Assembly: GCA_903919145.1 (NCBI GenBank) | Contig: CAIXGW010000214.1 | Location: 1-64,000 of the forward strand | DNA length: 64,000 nt | Reading direction: 5' to 3' | DNA from: an uncultured Myxococcales bacterium | GTDB taxonomy: Bacteria; Myxococcota_A; UBA9042 | Part shown: piece after piece, positions 7,942 to 18,755 of the stretch | Numbering within the stretch: position 1 is the stretch's first letter | How the letters are laid out: each line of letters starts with the position of its first letter | Made by a program: the position numbers and the translations under genes | The notes under the pieces: generated by a model | Seen by the model: the letters and a program-made list of their open reading frames with translations, nothing else | What the model was told of the DNA's origin: nothing | Database searches by the model: none

Positions 7942-8901
7942 TCAGGGCGGCCCGGCAGCCGCGGGTCGGGCCGGCTGCCCAAGAGACTGCTCGGTCAGCT
8001 GGTCGGCCAGCTTGCGCGCCGCCTGCCGCCGTGTCTCTGCCGCCGCGGCGCGCCCCACATCGGCGCCGCGCTGGATGTTGCCGGCGTAGTAGCGCGCCGT
8101 CATGCTCAGGACCAGCAGCGAGGCGTCGACGAGAAGGGCATCTGCCACCAGGCTCCAGGTCGCCACGGCCAGCCCGCCGTTGACCAAGCCGGCGGCCCCG
8201 GCGTCGCGCCACTCGCCCCCCAGTGCCTGCCCCAGACCGGGCACCACCGCCGAGGCTGCGCCGTGCCAGAAAGCGGCGGAGTCCTCGTCGATTTGCAGAT
8301 CCGCCAGCGCCTCGGAGTCGGCGCGCGGCCCCAGCAGCCGGGAGGCGCACTGCCCGCCCATCGCCGCTTCCGCCGCGCTAAGGTGAATCAGGCAGCGCAC
8401 GGCGGCGGCCTGGGCCCTGCGCTGCGGCTCTGCGGCAAAATTCTCCAAGCGACTCAGCATGGCCACGGCCTGCGCCGTCTGGCCATTGCGGGCCAAGGCC
8501 AGGGCCCACAGCGGGCGGTGGCGGTCGGCGCGGCCAGCATCCTGGTCGGCTTCTACAGCACCGGCAAGCAGCTCGGCAGCCTCGGCAGCGCGGCCCAGGC
8601 CCAGCAGTCTGCGGCCGTAGGGATAGCCCAGGCCGGGCGCATGCCACTGCGGCGTGGCCAGTAGCTCTTGGCGCTGGAGCTCTGCAACGGCCTGCCGATG
8701 CAAACCAAGCTCGGCCAGATACTGGGGAAAACTGGCAGCTTCTGCGGGCAGCGCTGCAGGCTCGCTCGCCCGGTCCGCCGCGGTCGCCGGCCGGGCCAGG
8801 CCGAGCAGCGCCGCCAAGACCAGCACAACCGCCGCCGCATGCCCTGCGCAGGTCGGGCGCGTCGCCGCCGGGCGGCTTGGGGTCGCAGGCCAAGCAACCA
8901 T
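7942..8901 (-). CDS. TPR-like membrane-anchored protein, third gene of YidD operon
   Basis: The 319 residues start with a signal peptide (core VVLVLAALLGLA, then RPATAAD). An alpha-helical, Ala/Leu-rich tetratricopeptide-like region follows (about 45-200), then a C-terminal membrane region beginning SAVVPGLGQALGG (about 215-285). Its upstream neighbour has the same plan and the same VPGLG hallmark, so the two are paralogues. The ATG at 8901 overlaps the upstream TAA (TAATG); an in-frame GTG five codons earlier is an alternative. Function is unknown; the context suggests a role at the inner membrane with the YidD-like protein. Confidence 0.75.
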   Translation of the reverse strand: MVAWPATPSRPAATRPTCAGHAAAVVLVLAALLGLARPATAADRASEPAALPAEAASFPQYLAELGLHRQAVAELQRQELLATPQWHAPGLGYPYGRRLLGLGRAAEAAELLAGAVEADQDAGRADRHRPLWALALARNGQTAQAVAMLSRLENFAAEPQRRAQAAAVRCLIHLSAAEAAMGGQCASRLLGPRADSEALADLQIDEDSAAFWHGAASAVVPGLGQALGGEWRDAGAAGLVNGGLAVATWSLVADALLVDASLLVLSMTARYYAGNIQRGADVGRAAAAETRRQAARKLADQLTEQSLGQPARPAAAGPP

Positions 8902-9746
8902 TATTGCACGACCCACTGGCCCAGGCCGGTCCGGACGGCTGAGCGCAGCCGGTCGTGGCCTTTGCGGCGGTCGACGTCGGCGCCGACCCAGGAACCATAG
9001 ATATTGCCAAGGTAAAACACCGCAGCTGTCGATGCCAACAGCCAGCCGCGGACTGAGCTTGCGCCATCGCGCTCAAATCCGCCGTAGGCAAACCAGCTGG
9101 GCACGCCAACCAGCAGCAAGCTGGTCGCCCCCTCTTGCCAGCGGCCAAGATACACCCGCCCGAGCCCAGGGACGGCGGCCGAGAGCGCTGCCGCCACCGC
9201 TGGAGATGGGGTGGGCAGGTCGCGGCTCTTGGCGAGCCACTGCTGGGCCTCGGCCACAAAGGCAGCCGTTGGCGTCGCGGGCTGGGCCAGCGCCAAAGCG
9301 CGGTCGGCGTCGCGCCACTCGCCGGCGGCCAGGGCCTTGACCGCACCCAACAACTCCAAGCGGGCATCGTCTCGCCCGGCAGCCGCACAGGCGCGGGGCA
9401 GCGGCACTTCGCCCAAGGTGGCGGCCACGGCACAGGCGCGCCACCGCAGCTCTCTGGACGCGTCGATGTGGGGAGCCAGCCTTGGGTGCCACATCAGCGC
9501 CAGGCTTTGCTGCCACTGCCCAGCTTGAACCAGACAGCGCCCGGCAAGGTCCACTCCCTCGGGCGCGCGCTCTGGCCGCAGGTGGGCATGGCGAAGCGCC
9601 TCTACCGCGCAGGCGTCATACTTTCCAGACGCCCTAAGGATTTCTGCCAGTTGCAGGTAGTCCGGCGGATCCTGGGCCACCGCGGCGGCGGGAATCGCTA
9701 GGGCGATCAGCAGGAACGCCACCATCGCGGTCAGGCGGTCACTCAT
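8901..9746 (-). CDS. TPR-like membrane-anchored protein, second gene of YidD operon
   Basis: The 281 residues have a signal peptide (MVAFLLIALAIPAAAVAQ), a helical repeat domain with conserved Cys residues (about 30-160), and a C-terminal pair of membrane segments starting AAVPGLGRVYLGRWQEG (about 190-260). The domain order matches the following gene. The ATG at 9746 overlaps the YidD-like gene by 8 bases (ATGAGTGA), which implies coupled translation. An upstream-extended frame exists but lies inside the previous gene and is not used here. Confidence 0.78.
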   Translation of the reverse strand: MSDRLTAMVAFLLIALAIPAAAVAQDPPDYLQLAEILRASGKYDACAVEALRHAHLRPERAPEGVDLAGRCLVQAGQWQQSLALMWHPRLAPHIDASRELRWRACAVAATLGEVPLPRACAAAGRDDARLELLGAVKALAAGEWRDADRALALAQPATPTAAFVAEAQQWLAKSRDLPTPSPAVAAALSAAVPGLGRVYLGRWQEGATSLLLVGVPSWFAYGGFERDGASSVRGWLLASTAAVFYLGNIYGSWVGADVDRRKGHDRLRSAVRTGLGQWVVQ

Positions 9747-10254
9747 GGTCGGGTCCGCCCGAAGCGCCGCAGCCAAGGCAAGGTCGGTCCAGGTAGTCGG
9801 CAATCGGATCCAAGAGGTGGCGACCGTCTCCGGCGGGGGCATAGCCGTAGTCCAAAGCGCTGGGGCCGTCGCGCAGCAGCCGGTCGGTGCCCAACAAAAT
9901 GCCGCGGACAAAACCGAATTCATCTATAGCCAGTTGGGCAAACCGCGAGCAAGACGGCCGGAAGGCGCAGAGGTCCAGGTCGGTGCGCGCCAGCGTGTTG
10001 CGGTAGGTGTACAGCAGCGTCAGGGCCAGCAGGTGGCCGGTGGCGCCGTCCCAAGGGTCAGGGGCAAAGTCATCGACCGCCGCCCCCTGCCCCGCCCCGG
10101 CAAAGTTGGGCTCCAGCCAGTGGCGCGCATCCTGCAGGTTCAGGTCGCACTCGGCGACGGGGGCCGCCGTCTGGGCCAGGCCAACGCCAAGCGGCGCCGC
10201 CGCCACCGCACCGACCGCTCCAGCCATCCACAACAAGTACGCAGCGCGGCGCAT
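9739..10254 (-). CDS. Secreted YidD-domain protein
   Basis: The 171-residue protein has an N-terminal signal or membrane segment (AAYLLWMAGAVGAVAAAPLG). Its C-terminal region is CAFRPSCSRFAQLAI followed by GFVRGILLGTDRLLRDG, the signature of YidD, the factor that assists YidC-mediated membrane insertion. Ordinary YidD is 70-90 residues, cytoplasmic-face and amphipathic. This one is longer, carries an export signal and has extra Cys near its C-terminus. It leads a three-gene operon with two VPGLG membrane proteins. A canonical housekeeping YidD encoded elsewhere cannot be excluded, so no gene symbol is given. Confidence 0.78.
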   Translation of the reverse strand: MRRAAYLLWMAGAVGAVAAAPLGVGLAQTAAPVAECDLNLQDARHWLEPNFAGAGQGAAVDDFAPDPWDGATGHLLALTLLYTYRNTLARTDLDLCAFRPSCSRFAQLAIDEFGFVRGILLGTDRLLRDGPSALDYGYAPAGDGRHLLDPIADYLDRPCLGCGASGGPDHE

Positions 10255-10301
10255 GCCGGGTCTCCTGCCGTTCCGCGGCGCCAGACCAGCCCCGCCTCTA
10301 G

Positions 10302-10331
10302 ATAATAGGCATGGCCAAGACCGCAGGACAA
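10302..10331 (-). promoter_or_regulatory. Sigma-70-like promoter of the YidD operon
   Basis: On the minus strand, TTGTCC (10331-10326) and TATTAT (10307-10302) are separated by 18 bases, four of six and five of six matches to consensus. Transcription would start near 10295, leaving a leader of about 40 bases before the ATG at 10254. Confidence 0.5.
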
Positions 10332-10473
10332 CAGGGAAGCAACCAATGACCTGCGGTCGCTTCTCAGACCTGCGTCCAGATCCACGGCGCCTGTGACACT
10401 GTCTCACTTCCCGTGACCTGATGTCTCAAGATCCACCAATTCCAGTGACGGAACTGTGGTCTAGCTGCCGCAC

Positions 10474-11147
10474 ATGCCCTTGCCCTCAACAAGGCGCAGC
10501 CACTATCGTGGAGGGACTTGGAGCTCCCACAATGAAGTCGGCCCCCCCCATCTGCCCGCCCGCGACCTTGCCAGCGCTGGGCCCATGGCCGTCAGCACCG
10601 CCTTTGCCGACGTGGTGATGCGCGCCCTGGCCAAGGACCCGCAGCGGCGCTTTGCCGCATTGTGCGCAGCGGTGGGCCAGGACCATGCGCTGTGCCAGCG
10701 GTCTGAGCGACACCTGGCCGAGGCCGCCCAGCGCCCGCCTCCGCCGGCCCCGCAAGTGGAACCAGCCAAGCTTCCTGCCGCTGCAACTGCGGCGGCTGCG
10801 CAGGACCAGCCGCTGGCGCTGCAGCAACTGCCTGCTGCAGTCATGCAGGCCCCGCCCTCCGTCGTGGGCCGGCCGCTGCCGCGCTCTCAGCGGCTTGAGC
10901 CGCGCTGGTGGGGCTGGGCTGCGGCAGGCGTCGCCGGGGCGGGCGCCGCGGTGGGCGCCGGTCTCGCCGTGGGCGCCAATGTCCAGCAGGGCGAATTGGA
11001 CAGCAAGCGCCTGGCCGATGGCCGCTTCGACCTCGGCCGGAACAGCTACCAAGAGGCGCGCTCAGGCCAGCAATCCATCTCTACCGGTGGATCGACCGCG
11101 CCGGTATCGCCGCGGCAGAGCTGGAGCTGTGGCGGCGCGGACCATGA
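10474..11147 (+). pseudogene. Tail of a serine/threonine kinase, N-terminus lost, frameshifted
   Basis: The frame at 10474-11080 encodes what looks like the last part of a Hanks-type kinase domain: a degraded RGGTW...PPHLPARD stretch, then VVMRALAKDPQRRFAAL. A proline/alanine-rich linker and a membrane segment (WWGWAAAGVAGAGAAVGAG) follow. The upstream lobe with the ATP loop and HRD motif is missing. Near 11070 the plausible coding signal moves to another frame (YRWIDRAGIAAAELELW), which ends with a TGA overlapping the next ATG. Three GTGAC boxes lie just upstream at 10390-10460. This is probably a decaying gene, though the membrane tail might still be expressed. Confidence 0.55.
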
Positions 11148-12319
11148 GCCGCGCGCTGCTTTCAGGTATCCGCGCGCAAATGGGCCTGCTGCGACCCAGG
11201 GGGTCGGATGGCTGGTGGGCAGTCATCGCCGTGGCCACTGCCCAGTGCCAACCTCTGCCCACGGCAGAGCAATTCGGCTACGCCGACGTCGCGGATGCCG
11301 TTGCCGACACCGGCCCTGCCCCGCCCGCTTGCGGCGACGGTCTGTGCAACGGCATCGAGTCGCTGTATGGCTGCCCGCAGGACTGCGCTGGCCCCAATCG
11401 CCACCTGGCCAATGCCTGTGCCACCCCCGGCACGACCACCGGCTGCGAGGCCGGTTACATTTGCGTTGGCCGCTCGGCGCTGGGCGGCGGGTCCGTCTGC
11501 GTCGCCGACTTTGCCACCTGGCCGCAGCTGCCCAGCGGCCACCCAGAGGGCAGCTTTGTCGCCGGCAAAGCCAGTGCGACCGACCTGCTCACCGGCCTGA
11601 CCTGGACCCACCGCATCAGCGCGCCCTTGCACGAGCCCGATGCCACCCTGTTCTGCGCCCAAGCCGACGACGAAGGCCACCGCGACTGGCGCTTGCCGAC
11701 CCGCTCTGAGCTGCACTCGCTGGTGGACTACAACCGCCAGGAATTGATGAGCCTGGCTCCGGGATTTGAGTGGGATCCCAAGACCTACTGCCATTGGTCG
11801 GCCAGCAGGGCCGCCAGCGGCTGGGGCAGCTGGGTTGTCAACCTGTGGGGCGGCAAGGCCATGGCCTACGGCGACCAATACAGCTGTGTCGTGCGCTGCG
11901 TACGCGGCGTACCTGCCGCCCTTCAGCTGCCCAAAGATGTTGATCGATATGTAGAATTGCCGGATACACAGACGATCCTGGACCGCCAAACTGGCCTGCA
12001 GTGGCGCAAGCTGCCGCCCAACATGGAGCGCAGCTTGGACGACGCTCTCGCCTACTGCAACGGCCTGCGCCTGCAGCACCCGGGCAGCGCCTGGCGCCTG
12101 CCTACCATCAGAGAATTGCTGGAGCTGCTGGACCTGCAACGCGATACGCCCTGCCTGTCGCCGCCACTGGCCATGGCTCCAGAGGGCAGCGCGGCGTATC
12201 ACAGCGGCAGCACCGTCGTCCCTCACGTCCAGAACTGGAGTATCAATTTCGCCAACGGCCACCTCTACGGGCCCGAAGAGCTGCTGGACGTCCCGCGGCA
12301 AACCCGGTGTGTGCAATGA
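11144..12319 (+). CDS. Secreted DUF1566 protein with one CGDGxC module
   Basis: The 391 residues begin with a weak signal sequence, then a short Cys-rich module (CGDGLCNGIESLYGCPQDC, about 62-80) of the type repeated in the 50480-56275 protein. Two DUF1566 (Lcl C-terminal) domains follow. The first has HRDWRLPTRSELHSLVDY and ends near CVVRCVRG; the second has SAWRLPTIRELLELLDL and WSINFANGHLYG. DUF1566 domains are C-type-lectin-like folds of unknown role in exported proteins. The ATG overlaps the end of the kinase remnant, and the stop overlaps the next start (ATGA). Confidence 0.8.
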   Translation: MSRALLSGIRAQMGLLRPRGSDGWWAVIAVATAQCQPLPTAEQFGYADVADAVADTGPAPPACGDGLCNGIESLYGCPQDCAGPNRHLANACATPGTTTGCEAGYICVGRSALGGGSVCVADFATWPQLPSGHPEGSFVAGKASATDLLTGLTWTHRISAPLHEPDATLFCAQADDEGHRDWRLPTRSELHSLVDYNRQELMSLAPGFEWDPKTYCHWSASRAASGWGSWVVNLWGGKAMAYGDQYSCVVRCVRGVPAALQLPKDVDRYVELPDTQTILDRQTGLQWRKLPPNMERSLDDALAYCNGLRLQHPGSAWRLPTIRELLELLDLQRDTPCLSPPLAMAPEGSAAYHSGSTVVPHVQNWSINFANGHLYGPEELLDVPRQTRCVQ

Positions 12320-13356
12320 CTCACGCCCTGGCAGCCTTGGCCAATTCCTGCCGTCGCGGGGCCCCTCTATCGCTGCTGAGCCGGCTGTTGACCCTGGCCC
12401 TAGCCCTGCAGGCCGGTGGCTGCAGCGACGCCGTGGTCAGTGCACCGGTGGATGCTGGCCAAGACGCGGCCGTGGGTGGCGCGCCAACGCCGCCGCAGTG
12501 CCCGCCAGGACCGTGGATTGCGGTGCGGCTGAACGATGGCGGCTCCTTGCGCTGGCAATGTGCGCCAGATTTCCCGGTGTGGGGCGACCAACCCTTGGCA
12601 CCAGAGCCTCTGCAGTCGCAGCCAGACGGCACGGCAGTAGACAGCCTGACCGGGCTGCACTGGCAGAGCGCCCCGCCGCCTGCAGCGCTGAGCCAGGCCG
12701 CTGCCGCCGCCTCATGCGACGCCCTGGAGCTTGGCGGGCACCGCGACTGGCGGCTGCCGACCGTAGCTGAGCTGCAGAGCCTGGTCGACTACTCGCGCCA
12801 TCACCCGGCCCTGCCGCAGACCTTGGCCGCCGCGACCGACGCGGGCGAGTTCTGGTCGCTGGTAGAGCGCAACAGCCTTGGCTGGACGGTGGAGTTCGAG
12901 CGCGGGCAAGTCCGCCAGCGACCGCGCCACCAACCCTGGCGGGTACGCTGTGTCCGCAGCGAGCGGCCAGACAGCCCCAAGGCCACGGACCGTTTCTCCT
13001 TCAAGAACAAAGAGACCGCCGCCGACGCCTTGCTGGGGCTTGAGTGGCTGCGCCCGGTCGCCGTCAACACCTACACCCTGCCCAGTACGGTGGGCTGGTG
13101 CAGCAAGCTGTCGGCTTCTGGCGGTGGCTGGCGCGTGCCCACGCTGCGGCAGCTGAGCTCGCTGGTCCATCGCAGCTCGCCCTGGGGCACCGTCGATTCC
13201 AGCGTTTTTGGCGGCAACCTGTCTACAATTTGGAGCTATACGATTTCAGCCGACGACCCGACCTACGCCTGGACGGTCGACTTCAGCAACGGCACCAGCT
13301 CGGCCATGGAGATCTACTCTTTTGCCGATGTGCGCTGCGTTCGCGACCTCAAGTAG
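12316..13356 (+). CDS. DUF1566 lipoprotein
   Basis: The 346-residue lipoprotein has a hydrophobic signal (LLSRLLTLALALQAGGC) with a lipobox Cys near residue 36. Two DUF1566 domains follow: the first with HRDWRLPTVAELQSLVDY and WTVEFERG, the second with GGWRVPTLRQLSSLVH and WTVDFSNG. It is a paralogue of the gene before it, with which it shares a 4-base ATGA overlap. The pair is therefore a translationally coupled surface-protein operon. The minus-strand dihydropyrimidinase gene ends 7 bases beyond. Confidence 0.82.
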   Translation: MTHALAALANSCRRGAPLSLLSRLLTLALALQAGGCSDAVVSAPVDAGQDAAVGGAPTPPQCPPGPWIAVRLNDGGSLRWQCAPDFPVWGDQPLAPEPLQSQPDGTAVDSLTGLHWQSAPPPAALSQAAAAASCDALELGGHRDWRLPTVAELQSLVDYSRHHPALPQTLAAATDAGEFWSLVERNSLGWTVEFERGQVRQRPRHQPWRVRCVRSERPDSPKATDRFSFKNKETAADALLGLEWLRPVAVNTYTLPSTVGWCSKLSASGGGWRVPTLRQLSSLVHRSSPWGTVDSSVFGGNLSTIWSYTISADDPTYAWTVDFSNGTSSAMEIYSFADVRCVRDLK

Positions 13357-13363
13357 CCGCAGC

Positions 13364-14905
<1,542 letters not shown>

Positions 14906-14920
14906 CTATCCGCAGGCAAC

Positions 14921-16228
14921 CTACCAGCCGTGCGAGCCCTTGCGGTGGCGCAGCTGCTTGCCCTGGTACAGGTGCTCGTTCCAGGTGGCCGGCGCAAAGC
15001 CGTTGTCGACCTGGACCATGCTGATGCAATCCGGCACGGGGCAGACGATCTTGCACAGGTTGCAGCCCACGCACTCGGCTTCGTCAACGCGCGGCACCCG
15101 GGTGGTGCGCTCGGTGGCGCTGCCTTCCTGCGGGTGAATGCACTGGTGGGCGCCGTCCATGCACGCCACCACGCACAGCTGGCAGCCAATACACTTGTCG
15201 GCGTCGATTTTGGCCACGATCTCATAGTTGAGGTCTAGGTCGCCCCAGTGCTCGTAGTTGGGAATCGCCTTGCCGACCATCTGATCGATCGTGGCAAAGC
15301 CCTTGCTGTCCATGTAGCTTTCCAGGCCGTCGATCATGTCCTCTACAATGCGGTAGCCCTTGAGCATCACTTCGGTGCACACCTGCACGCTGGTCGCGCC
15401 CAGCAGGATGAACTCAACCGCATCGCGCCAGTTGGTCACGCCGCCAATGCCGCTGATCGGCAGGTTGAAGCGCGGGTCGCGGGCCAAAGACGCCAGCATG
15501 TGCAAGGCAATCGGCTTGACCGCCGCGCCGCAGTAGCCGCCGTTGGTAGAGAGGTTGCCGACCCGCGGCTCGGGGACAAAGCGGTCGATGTCGACGCTGA
15601 CAATCGACTTGATGGTGTTGATCAGAGACACGCCATCGGCGCCGCCGCGCTGCGCTGCCAAGCCATGCGGCACAATGTCAGAAACATTGGGCGTCAGCTT
15701 GATCAAGACCGGCAGACCGGGGCGGTACTTCTCGGCGTACTTCTTGGCCCAGCTGGTGATTCGCTCGTTGACCAGCGGCTCTTGCCCCACCGCCGAGCCC
15801 ATGCCGCGCTCGCACATGCCGTGGGGGCAGCCAAAGTTGAGCTCCAAGCCATCGGCGCCGGCGTCGACCGAGCGGCAGATGATGTCCTCCCACTCCTGCT
15901 CGGTCTCGACCATCAGGGAGGCGATGACGGCATGCTTGGGAAACTTCTTCTTGACCTCGGCAATCTCTCGGAAATTGACGTCCAGAGGCCGGTCCGTGAT
16001 GAGCTCGATGTTGTTGAAGCCGGCCCCGCGGACGCCGCCGATGGTGTGGCCACCAAACCGGCTGGAGACGTTCTGGATCGGCTGGCCCAGAGTCTTCCAC
16101 ACCGCACCGCCCCAGCCGGCGTCAAAAGCCCGCTGGATCTGCTCCCCGGAGTTGGTCGGCGGCGCGGAGGCGAGCCAGAACGGGTTGGGCGACTGAATTC
16201 CGGCACAGTTGGTCCACAAATTTGCCAT
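14921..16228 (-). CDS. preA: NAD-dependent dihydropyrimidine dehydrogenase subunit PreA
   Basis: PreA is the FMN-binding catalytic subunit that reduces uracil or thymine to the 5,6-dihydro form. The 435 residues comprise a dihydroorotate-dehydrogenase-type barrel (about 1-330) and a C-terminal ferredoxin domain. Barrel landmarks are NPFWLASAPPTNSG, GLELNFGCPHGMCERGMG, LIKLTPNVSDI and ISGIGGVTNWRDAVEF. The ferredoxin domain has two 4Fe-4S motifs, CIGCQLCVVAC and CVGCNLCKIVCPVPDC. The ATG follows GAGGATAGC, the same leader as menB. It lies 64 bases after preT. Confidence 0.95.
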   Translation of the reverse strand: MANLWTNCAGIQSPNPFWLASAPPTNSGEQIQRAFDAGWGGAVWKTLGQPIQNVSSRFGGHTIGGVRGAGFNNIELITDRPLDVNFREIAEVKKKFPKHAVIASLMVETEQEWEDIICRSVDAGADGLELNFGCPHGMCERGMGSAVGQEPLVNERITSWAKKYAEKYRPGLPVLIKLTPNVSDIVPHGLAAQRGGADGVSLINTIKSIVSVDIDRFVPEPRVGNLSTNGGYCGAAVKPIALHMLASLARDPRFNLPISGIGGVTNWRDAVEFILLGATSVQVCTEVMLKGYRIVEDMIDGLESYMDSKGFATIDQMVGKAIPNYEHWGDLDLNYEIVAKIDADKCIGCQLCVVACMDGAHQCIHPQEGSATERTTRVPRVDEAECVGCNLCKIVCPVPDCISMVQVDNGFAPATWNEHLYQGKQLRHRKGSHGW

Positions 16229-16292
16229 GCTATCCTCGTCTCGTTCAGCTGAGCTGTTACCGTTTTGCTTCCAAGCGCTTGATCAACCGCGT

Positions 16293-17615
16293 CTAATTGG
16301 GGGAATTGCCCTGCAAGTAGGCGTCGATGGCGATGGCGGCAGCTTTGCCCTCCGCGGCAGCATTGACGACTTCCTTGCCACCGTTGCGGCAGTCACCGCC
16401 GGCATACCAGCCAGGCCGGCCGGTCGCGCCGTGGGCGTCGGTCACCACCACGCCGCGCTCGACGGCGATCCCCTCCAGGCCGCCCACCAGATCGCCGATG
16501 CGCGCTTGGCCAATCGCCAAGAGCACCAGATCGGCCTCTACGCTAAACGTAGCGCCGGCAATCGGCTTTTTGGCCGCATCCAGCCGCTGCAGCACCGCCC
16601 GCTGGACCTTGCCTTCGCCCTCAAAGGCCACCGGCACGGCTTGCCACTCGGCCTTGGCGCTCTTGACCTGGGCGGCCTTCCACTCGTGAGCGTAGCCGGG
16701 CATTCCCTGCTCGGTGCCGCGGTACACCATGGTAACATTGGGGATACCCAGGGTAATGGCTTCTCTGACGCAGTCCAGCGCCGTGTTGCCGCCGCCAATG
16801 ATGAGGCAGGAGCGGACCTGCGACAGGTCGATCTTGCCCAGCTTGAACTGCTCGATCCAGGCCACGGCGCCGATGACGCCGGGCAATTGCTCTCCCGGCA
16901 CCTTGAGCGGCGTGTCCGGGCCCAGGCCCAGGCCCACAAACACGGCGTCAAACTGCTTTTCCAGCTCGGCCACGCTGATGTCCTTGCCGACCTCAACGCC
17001 GTTGCGCACCTCAATGCCGCCGATGCCCAGCACCCACTCAGCCTCTTTGACGCCCTGGTCGGCCTTCATCTTGTGCGGCGCCACGCCGGTCGTGTTCAGA
17101 CCACCGATTTCCTGGCGCTTCTCTAGAATGACCGCCGCGTGGCCGCGCAGCCGCAGCTCGTGGGCGCAGGCCAGGCTCGCCGGACCAGCGCCAATCAGCG
17201 CCACTTTCTTGCCAGTGTCCGGCCCGGCCTGGTAGTAGCGCCAGCCCTCGGCGTAGGCCTTGTCGGTCGCGTAGCGCTGCAGCCGGCCAATCTGGATCGG
17301 CGGGTGCCCCAGGTGGTTGTAGACACAAGAGCCGACGCACAGCGTCTCGACCGGGCACACCCGCGAGCAGGACATGCCCAAGATGTTGGCATCAAAGATG
17401 GTGCGGGCCGAGCCCTTGTCATTGTGCGACGCGATCTTGCGAATGAACTGGGGCACATCGATGTGGGTGGGGCAGGCGTGCATGCACGGCGCGTCGGCGC
17501 AGTACAGACAGCGCGTGGCTTCGACCACGGCCTGGGCCTGGGTATAAGCAGGCTTGTAGTCGGTAAAAGCGCTCTCTGAGCGGTCGATCTTGAGCGGCGA
17601 GCGTGGGTCGGCCAT
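16293..17615 (-). CDS. preT: Dihydropyrimidine dehydrogenase subunit PreT
   Basis: PreT is the FAD/NAD(P)H-binding, GltD-like subunit that passes electrons to PreA. The 440 residues start with a Cys-rich Fe-S region (CLYCADAPCMHACPTHID and SCSRVCPVETLC), then a first dinucleotide fold (VALIGAGPASLACAHEL), a second (CLIIGGGNTALDCVREA), and the FAD-terminal motif YAGGDCRNGGKEVVNAAAEG. GGAGGACCG precedes the ATG. The gene follows ung by 158 bases and precedes preA. Confidence 0.95.
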   Translation of the reverse strand: MADPRSPLKIDRSESAFTDYKPAYTQAQAVVEATRCLYCADAPCMHACPTHIDVPQFIRKIASHNDKGSARTIFDANILGMSCSRVCPVETLCVGSCVYNHLGHPPIQIGRLQRYATDKAYAEGWRYYQAGPDTGKKVALIGAGPASLACAHELRLRGHAAVILEKRQEIGGLNTTGVAPHKMKADQGVKEAEWVLGIGGIEVRNGVEVGKDISVAELEKQFDAVFVGLGLGPDTPLKVPGEQLPGVIGAVAWIEQFKLGKIDLSQVRSCLIIGGGNTALDCVREAITLGIPNVTMVYRGTEQGMPGYAHEWKAAQVKSAKAEWQAVPVAFEGEGKVQRAVLQRLDAAKKPIAGATFSVEADLVLLAIGQARIGDLVGGLEGIAVERGVVVTDAHGATGRPGWYAGGDCRNGGKEVVNAAAEGKAAAIAIDAYLQGNSPN

Positions 17616-17698
17616 CGGTCCTCCAAACGGGGGTTGCTCCCCTCCAGGTCAGCTGAAAGTCGGCTGCTGCAGTTGCGCAGCCCAGCCCAGCCCCGGGA

Positions 17699-17712
17699 GC
17701 CCCAGAAGGGGC
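17699..17712 (-). other. Small GC hairpin between ung and preT
   Basis: GCCCC (17699-17703) pairs perfectly with GGGGC (17708-17712) around a 4-nt loop. There is no T-run, so read-through from ung into preT remains possible. The remainder of 17616-17773 shows no gene. Confidence 0.4.
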
Positions 17713-17773
17713 GAATGTACGCCGGCCTTTCGGCAGAGGCAAGCCCACCGCAGCTGGGGCAGCACCCGCTCAA

Positions 17774-18481
<708 letters not shown>

Positions 18482-18755
18482 TGGCGGCTCCTTGCTGGCC
18501 CTGCACCGTCAGAGCGCGCCTCGCAGGCGGCACCCCCGCAATTGGGCGCCCCCGGTGGGGTGCCCCTACCACAGTCACCGCCAGAGTAAAGAAATTTGCA
18601 CTTCCACACAATCCGCAAGGGTGGTATGTTAGTTGGTTGTTGTGCAGACGCCGTGCGCGGCGCGGACTGGTCCCAGCCAGTCCCGCTCGCAGCCCTGCAC
18701 AAAAGCACTAGCGATTTCGCGAGCGTTCCCTGATCTCCCACCCAGCGAGGCCCCC

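Noticed and set aside
18602..18630. Promoter for the giant CTDC lipoprotein (TTCCAC, 17 bases, TATGTT)
   Set aside because: The -10 is acceptable and the spacer is right, but the -35 matches consensus at only two positions, so it is not listed as a feature.
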